Shown here: positions 57,559 through 64,000 of the stretch, piece by piece
Numbering within the stretch: the stretch's first letter is position 1
Layout of the letters: every line of letters starts with the position of its first letter
From: Turnera subulata
Taxonomy: Eukaryota; Streptophyta; Magnoliopsida; Malpighiales; Passifloraceae
Reading direction: 5' to 3'
Length of the DNA: 64,000 nt
NCBI GenBank assembly: GCA_028386065.3
Contig: JAKUCV010001073.1
Span: 162,061-226,060, forward strand
Made by a program: the position numbers and the translations under genes
Notes under the pieces: model-generated
Seen by the model: the letters and a program-made list of their open reading frames with translations, nothing else
Told to the model about the DNA's origin: nothing
Database searches by the model: none

Positions 57559-57890
57559 AGGTTGACCTAATAACTTTATAGGTCGACCTAGTAATTTTAT
57601 AAGTATATGTTTTATTTAAGAGATTTAATAAGAGGTCTACCTATTAACTTATAGGTTAATCTATCAATATTCATATTAAGGTTGACCTGTTAATTGAAGG
57701 GGTCGACCTATTATATTTTTTTATGGTCCACTTTGAAGGGATCTATATGATATTATTGATAGGATATTATAAGATAAACTTGTTTTATGGTTAACTGAAG
57801 GGGTCGACCTGATTAATTGAAAAGGTCGACCTCTTTAATTGAGTTTTTCTTAGGTCGACCAATTTAATTGAAAAGGTCAACCTGTTCAGG
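57559..57890. repeat. Cluster of nine GGTCGACC-type palindromes
   Basis: Five exact GGTCGACC copies (about 57581, 57701, 57803, 57824, 57852) and four with one change (about 57560, 57633, 57680, 57874) in 330 bp. Several are preceded by TTAATTGAA(A/G)(A/G)GG, so the cluster is an irregular tandem repeat of a unit of roughly 20-60 bp. No ORF. Confidence 0.7.
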
Positions 57891-57923
57891 TGTTAATTTG
57901 CTGGGATTGATTATGATAAATTA

Positions 57924-57953
57924 CTAGCTCACTACCTGTGGATTCCACGGGCC
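57924..57953 (-). mobile_element. Helitron-like 3' terminus candidate (minus strand)
   Basis: On the minus strand, GCCCGTGGAATCCACAGGTA forms a short hairpin (GTGGA/TCCAC) followed by CTAG about 7 nt later. Related to 12616-12646, where GTGAGCTAGT is shared. The element body would lie to the right (A-rich repeats and beyond), with the 5' end outside the window or unrecognised. Confidence 0.3.
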
Positions 57954-58379
57954 TAGTTAGTATTAGTATAATAATATGTAGTTTAAAGTATTTTTTTGAC
58001 ACACATAGTATTTTTTAAGCAATTAAATAGTTCATAATTTTTTTCCTGATTTAGTATATTTTTTTCCTTTGTTTCCACCTCTATTTTTTTACACAATTTT
58101 TCATTCTTTTTACTAATATGTTCCACATCTATTTCTTGTTGCATCTTTCAACAACTGTATTTCGGTCAACAAAATCAAACAAATGAATAGGGATATTTTT
58201 TATATCTCCTATACTACTTGTTCAATTTTGGTAGAACCATAAAACAAAATTTTAAATTGGTGCTTCACTGGTCGGTTTTGACTGGTTTCTTTAACCATCT
58301 TGAAATTAGAGATTTTATAGACCAAGCTTTCTTGCAATTTGGCACGAAAATGTTGTGCAAAACTTTTCTTTATTATAGC
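57954..58379. other. AT-rich DNA, no gene seen
   Basis: Low GC, T-runs, no ORF or repeat of note before the A-rich array begins. Confidence 0.3.
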
Positions 58380-59519
58380 ATGCATCATTGAACCCTATTT
58401 CAAAATCACACAAATTTTTTTTAAAAAGTTAGGAAAAATTTTTGAAAATAAAATAATGCCAAAAAAATAAAAACCGAAAAAATAATACCAAAGGAAAAAT
58501 AAGTAAGCAAAAAAATAATATAATGCCAAAAAAATACAATGAGGTAAAAATAAAAACATAAAGTAAAATAAATCTGGAAAATTAAGAAAAATAAATACAA
58601 TGCGAAAAATAAAAACAAAAAATAATATAAAACTGGAAAATAAAGAAAAACAAATCAATGCGAAAAAAAAAGAATATATAAATCTGGTAATTTATTAAGA
58701 CAAATACAATGTGTAAAAAATAAAAACAGAAAATAATATAAATCTGGAAAATTAAGAAAAACAAATACAATGAAAAAAAATAAAAACAGAAAAATAATAT
58801 ATAAAATTTGCAATTTATAAAAATAAATACAATGCTAATAAAAAATAGAAAATAATATCAATCTGAAAATTAAGAAAAACAAATACAAAGCCAAAAAAAT
58901 AAAAATAGGAAAATCATATATAAATCTGGAGGAAAAAAATACAATGCGGGGAAAAAAGAATATATGAATATGGTAATTTATTAAAACAAATACAATACTC
59001 ATTAGTATAAAAAAACAAATACAATGCGAAAAAAATAAAAACCGAAAGTAATATAAATCTGGAAAATTAAGAAAAACAAATACAATGCAAAAAAAATAAA
59101 AATAGAAAAATAATATATAAAACTTGTAATTTATAAAAATAAATAAAATGCTAATAAAAAATAGAAAATAATATCAATCTAAAAATTAAGAAAAACAAAT
59201 ACAAAGCCAAAAAAATAAAAACAGGAAAATCATATATAAACCTGGAGGAAAAAAATGCAATGCGGGGGAAAAAAGAATAGATGAATCTGGTAATTTATTA
59301 AAACAAATACAATGCGAATAAATAAAAGCAAAAAATAATATAAATCTTGAAAATTAAGAAAAATAAATACAATTAGGTAATATAAAAACAAAAAAATAAT
59401 ATATACATCTGCTAAAAAGAAAAACAATGCAAAAAACAAACAAATAATATAAATAACTGGAAAATAATATACATAACTGGAAATCTAGAAAATAATATAT
59501 AAAACTGGAAATTTAAAAC
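58380..59519. repeat. A-rich tandem repeat region, left part
   Basis: Irregular units of about 60-65 bp built from AATATAAATCTGGAAAATTA, AGAAAAACAAATACAATGCG and AAAAAATAAAAACAGAAAA recur many times. The same units resume at 63233, after the solo LTR. Apparent minus-strand ORFs here (Phe/Ile/Tyr-rich) only reflect the A-rich composition. Confidence 0.8.
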
Positions 59520-59741
59520 TGAAACGCCCCGACCCGTATTTACCGTATACAGTAAACACGTGCCGGAACTGTGACAACCCAGCCCAACAAGGCCTAGCAT
59601 ACAGTGTATAAAGCATAATCCTGGCTCAACAGCCCAAGAATATAAACAACAATATGGCCCTACGGCCCAACAACAATAACAATATGCACAGCGGAAGACT
59701 TAAACTCACTAACACTGTATGTGACACATGCAATCTATGGA

Positions 59742-60102
59742 TCCAAGCCTGTCCAAGGGAAACGCTGCAGCCTGTCTGGAATGCACCAAGCCTGTACATG
59801 AAACAACTCATCCTACGGGATGAAACCCCGCAGGCGAGGGGTGAGTCCGAAGCGCTCACCGACGAAAGATAAACAGTGATATATAATCAACCGTAACACT
59901 TTCGAAGTAATGCAACCATCANTCCAAGCCTGTCCAAGGGAAACGCTGCAGCCTGTCTGGAATGCACCAAGCCTGTACATGAAACAACTCATCCTACGGG
60001 ATGAAACCCCGCAGGCGAGGGGTGAGTCCGAAGCGCTCACCGACGAAAGATAAACAGTGATATATAATCAACCGTAACACTTTCGAAGTAATGCAACCAT
60101 CA
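59742..60102. other. Exact 180-bp duplicate around a single N (assembly joint)
   Basis: 59742-59921 and 59923-60102 are identical, separated by one N at 59922. As at 37648-38179, this is best read as unmerged overlapping contig ends. It makes the solo LTR appear about 181 bp too long. Confidence 0.9.
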
Positions 60103-60820
60103 AATCAGATGAATCTATCACAAACAATATAACAGTGGAATCCTACTAAATCATATCAAGGCCAAGACCAAGAGAATGCTTATTAATTTTTATTACCCAT
60201 TTTACCTTCCGGGTCCGTCACTGGACAAGCTAGGGTCGTACCTGGTTATTAACTAATTCCGGATGCCAGGCCCAACCACAATCCGGGATCGACATCCCCA
60301 TATCATAAATCCGGGATCAACATCCCAATATCTCAAATCCGGGGTCAACACCCCAACCAACTAACCCACTGGCCATGACACCACATAACTAGTATCTAAC
60401 CATCTAGTCGTACCACTACTTCCAAGTGACAAATATAACATCATCTCAAATATTCCTCTTACATCAATCAATAGCCCACATCCTCAACTTATTTTCATAT
60501 CAACAATTCCAATTCACTAACAGCAAGTCATGTAAATCCAAACACAATTCAACGGTCCAATCAAACAACAAAGCATATCCAACCAGAGCAAATAGTCACA
60601 TATCAAGACAGTCCATCTCCACATCAGCCAACAAGCACTTTAAATATAACATAACCAAGAACATAAATAAGGGACAATCATAACCCAAACACATACGAAT
60701 ACTTCTATGTGTGACCTTCTAACTCTAGTTAACTTTATTATCCCGTTTTAATTTGGGCCCTGTCACGTATCAAGTGTTGGCTGGTCCGCAGTGCCACTTT
60801 CCAAACAGGCATCGACATGC

Positions 60821-61020
60821 CAACCGGATATTTGGCATATCCGAGCCACTGGGTATTCGGTATACCCTCACCACAAGCATCAATATACCAACCGGATATT
60901 CGGCATATCCGAGCCACTGAGTATTCGGTATACCCTCACCACAAATATCAACATACCAACCGGATATTCGGCATATCCGAGCCACTGGGTATTCGGTATA
61001 CCCCCAACCACAGACATCGA
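60821..61020 (-). repeat. Three 68-bp tandem units with palindromes
   Basis: CAACCGGATATT(T/C)GGCATA starts at 60821, 60889 and 60957. Each unit also carries GAGCCACTG(G/A)GTATTCGG then TATACCC. GGATATTCGGCATATCC and GGTATTCGGTATACC are near-perfect hairpins sharing an ATTCGG centre, so each unit holds two similar foldbacks. Confidence 0.88.
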
Positions 61021-63232
61021 CCAGACCACTCCATACCAACACTTAATGTCCGTGACGCTAACAGTCTAAGTGAGGTTAACCAATTATTCATTTTTTATTA
61101 AATTACCAATTATCAAATCCCTGAGCAGGCTACCTGCCCCACAGCTCATCTGGGTTATCTCATCTTATCACAAATCAACCAAGATTTATAAACACTCCAG
61201 TTATCACCAGTAATAAGCCAATTAACGAAGCAATATATCACAATATATAATCAACAACATTTAATCAATTAAACCAAGTAATACACAACATACGCAGGCC
61301 TGACACAATTTATCAACAAACATTAACAATTCCATAGCAATCAAGTAACAGTCAACAATTATCCCAGCAGATCAATCAAACAACAAAAATACACAAACAA
61401 CAAAGATACACACACAGCATTACGGGCACATATCAAGGTTTATCCATCCTCACCTTAGCCGATTACTCAACTCTGAAAACATCAGCCGGAACCAAAGCCG
61501 GTCCCACAAGAACTGCTTGATATCAAACCTATATAACAAAACACATATGCTCACATAAGATGCACATAATCGGTATGCCATGATGCTATACTGCAAAATA
61601 AACCCATCCCGGTTCGTATCCTTTATTATTATCCCTTACCGAAAATATTATATCGTACGTATATCCGAATATAATTTCGGTACCATATTTTAATTAAAAC
61701 TCTTTCCTATATATATACATTTTTATAAAATAATTATACTTTTTCCTAAATAATAAACAACATAATTTACTAGAAAATACAACGTATGTATATATTTTCC
61801 AAATTAATTTCCATAAAATATTATTCTTGCCAAAACATGATTACTAAATATTTTTATCTTTAATAAACATATTTCCAGAAAAATAATCATATAAGCTTAT
61901 TTTCTTAAAATAAATACGAATTTATAAATTCATATATATTTTTTAAAGACATATTACATTTCAAGGCAGTTATATTATCAAAGTAATTATCCATTTATAC
62001 CATATATTCGTATTTTCCAGAAAGTAGTTAGTTACTATAATTTCTAGAAAGATAATAATATTCCAGAAAAATACTTTTATGGTATATATATATATTTTCT
62101 AAGGTTTCCAAAATATATATGTATATATATTTCTAAGATATATTTATATTTCCAGAATATATATATGTTTATTTTTATTTTTTTATTTTTAATTTATTAT
62201 TATTTTTTTTATTCTGGGCTGGGTTATAAATAGTGCTGGACCAGGCCTTGCACAGTACCAGCCCATACCCAACCAGGCCCAGACTCAGCCCATGCGCAGC
62301 CCAGTCCAAGCCTAAGCCCACAACCCATCATCACGAGCCCAACACAACAAGAGAAGCCCATCACGTTTATAGCCCATAACCCATCCTATAAGCATGTCAG
62401 CCCAACCAAAAGAAAACATGTAGCAGCCCACATGTACATAACCCGTCTTCAACCTCATGCAAAGCACTGCTCACCTTGGCGGTTGCATGAGCTTGGCGGG
62501 CGACGAGCGACAAGCAGCGGCGAGGCGAGCGGACGACGAGGCACAGGAGCGGGGCGGAAGGCGCGGTTGTGCACGGGAGGAAGGACGGGTGGTGGACGTC
62601 TGCATGGCGGCTCGGCCGAAGGTGCAACCAGGTGAAGGTTGTGCACGGGCGGTGGTGCAGGCGAGCAGGAAGGTGGCGGCGTGGCAGCTTATTCACGGGA
62701 AAAGAGGAGGCGGGGATGAGGGCGGCTGGTACTGCGTGGAGGACGAAGGTGGTGCCGCTGGCTTGGTGGTCTCGGCGGTGGTTTGAGCTCGGGTTGGTGG
62801 CGGTCGGGGAAGGAGAAGATGGAGATGAAGAGATGGTGACGAGATGGGGTGTGTGTGGTCGGGTAGATGAGTTCATGGGGGAGAAGAAAAGAAAAGCAGA
62901 TGAAAAGGAGGGTCACGGGGAAACAGTTGGCGCCGCCTGCATTATTGCCTCAATAATGCAGGCGTGTCCAAACCGGTACCAGAAAATAACGATATATCCC
63001 CTTATTTATTTTCCGATATGTTTTTTTTTTCGAGGATTTTGGGACCCGAAAAATACCATCTTAGGTCCGTAAAATCCACCGCAAAATCACAAGCGCGGGA
63101 AAACCCTCGGTTTCGAAAAACGACTCCCGATTTACCTTGAATTAATTACCCAAGATTAATTCAACAGTAAATTACGGTAAAACAATTTCTACAGTCCCGG
63201 TAAAAATCCAAAATTTTACCCGGGCTGTTACA

Positions 63233-64000
63233 AAAACAAACAAATATAATGTGAAAAAAATATAATATATAAATCTAGTAATTTATACAAACAAATACAA
63301 TGTGATAAATATAAAAAAAGTAAAATATTAACTGGAAAATAATATAAATAACTGGAAATTTGAAAAATGATATATAAATCTGAAAATTAAGAAAGACAAA
63401 AACAATGTCAACAAAATAAAAATATAAAAATAATATAAATAGCTGGAAAATTAAAACAAACAAATACAATGCCAAAAAAAACAGAAAGCATGTAAAATGG
63501 AAACTTACCTTTTCATCAATTAGAATTAAATCTAGACTGATAAGGATATTGTTCAATTTGGTATTCTAAGGACTCCCACATCCTTGAAACACGAACTTGA
63601 ATTGTAAAAAAGTCATTTTCAGGGCGTAATTCGTCCAAAGTATTTGAATTCCTTGCCCTGGAAAGAAAAATTATAAATATTATAAGAATGAAAAATACAC
63701 AGATTCTAAAACTAAAAAATATAATAACATTTAAAGAAAAATATAGAAACTAAAAAGAGAATACTAAAGAAACTAAAAGAAACAATGAATAAAAAAAAAA
63801 TTGTATTGCATTAAAAGTAATGTAAAAAAGAGAAACTAAAAAAAACTAATACTAACATCCGTCCTGGAAGCCAAAAGAAAGAAGGGGAGAAGAGAGAAAA
63901 AATAGAAAAGGAACTGTAACACACACACAACTGTAGACATGTATTTATACAGAATAAGAGCTTTAGAGATGAGACATTAATCATAATTCCTTAATTATCA
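63233..64000. repeat. A-rich repeat region, right part, and unassigned flank
   Basis: 63233-63480 resumes the A-rich tandem units of 58380-59519. 63490-63680 is less repetitive and may be an old gene or element fragment, but I recognise nothing. 63690-64000 is again A-rich and resembles 12660-12900 in composition. Confidence 0.5.

Larger units (their letters stand above)
59520..63232 (-). repeat. Solo gypsy LTR with target duplication
   Basis: Plus-strand ends TGAAACGCCCCGACCC (59520) and CCCGGGCTGTTACA (63232), flanked by the exact 5-bp repeat AAAAC (59515-59519 and 63233-63237). No coding region on either side, so the internal part was probably lost by LTR-LTR recombination. It includes an AT-rich block (61620-62210), a GC-rich block (62430-62890), the 68-bp tandem repeat, and an assembly duplicate. 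Related to, but distinct from, the LTR at 53528-56226. Confidence 0.92.

Noticed and set aside
57559..57890. CRISPR-like array interpretation of the GGTCGACC cluster
   Set aside because: Spacing is irregular, the repeat is only 8 bp, and the genome is clearly plant nuclear.
58395..58770. Phe/Ile/Tyr-rich minus-strand ORFs that look like membrane proteins
   Set aside because: They are the complement of A-rich tandem repeats; the hydrophobicity is a composition artefact.
62397..63072. 159- and 167-codon ORFs in the solo LTR
   Set aside because: GC-rich LTR block with open frames on both strands; no recognisable domain.
1..64000. tRNA and rRNA genes
   Set aside because: I looked for tRNA-like A/B boxes and rRNA stretches by eye and saw none I could support.

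Overview
This is nuclear DNA from a flowering plant, most likely a eudicot. The evidence is one clear nuclear gene for a chloroplast protein with GT-AG introns, in an AT-rich setting packed with plant-type Ty3/gypsy and Ty1/copia LTR retrotransposons. The sequence does not let me name the species. Roughly three quarters of the window is recognisable transposable element.

Left part (1-15919). The 3' half of a non-autonomous Ty3/gypsy element fills 1-8140: a broken gag, then two genes on the opposite strand (1055-1738 and 2579-2956), each with its own TATA-like box, then a 5.0-kb LTR (3146-8140) holding a 528-bp tandem duplication. Next come an array of ~180-bp repeats (8870-9425), a 1.0-kb hAT-like element with an 8-bp target duplication (10193-11204), and AT-rich unassigned DNA with simple repeats.

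Middle part (15920-41264). 15920-32586 is a tandem Ty3/gypsy chromovirus (Tekay-like): LTR - coding region - LTR - coding region - truncated LTR, with one 5-bp target duplication (TATTA) outside the whole block. It sits inside an AT-rich repeat that resumes at 32587. 34533-41264 is a complete but coding-dead Ty1/copia element (212-bp LTRs, target duplication GTTAC). Its decayed polyprotein is studded with short perfect hairpins whose loop is CTGAA or CAGAA. It also carries, on the opposite strand, a second copy of the antisense gene seen at 1055-1738. An assembly gap falls in that copy.

Gene (41861-47067, minus). A 12-exon gene encodes a predicted 456-residue thylakoid-lumen cyclophilin, CYP37. 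It lies between the copia element (about 0.6 kb downstream) and a truncated gypsy LTR (about 0.57 kb upstream).

Right part (47640-64000). A minus-strand Tekay-like gypsy element has a single-frame 1,543-residue polyprotein interrupted by one TGA. Beyond it lie a possible TIR element, a cluster of GGTCGACC palindromes, A-rich tandem repeats, and a 3.7-kb solo LTR (target duplication AAAAC) inserted in those repeats.

The most interesting observation is the antisense gene. Two copies, in a gypsy and in a copia element, keep the same 227-residue length, about 70% protein identity, many synonymous differences and a TATA-like box about 100 nt upstream. They encode an unfamiliar N-terminal domain joined to the first half of a LINE-type endonuclease-like domain. 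Next is the hairpin code of the copia element, where neighbouring copies show compensatory base changes.
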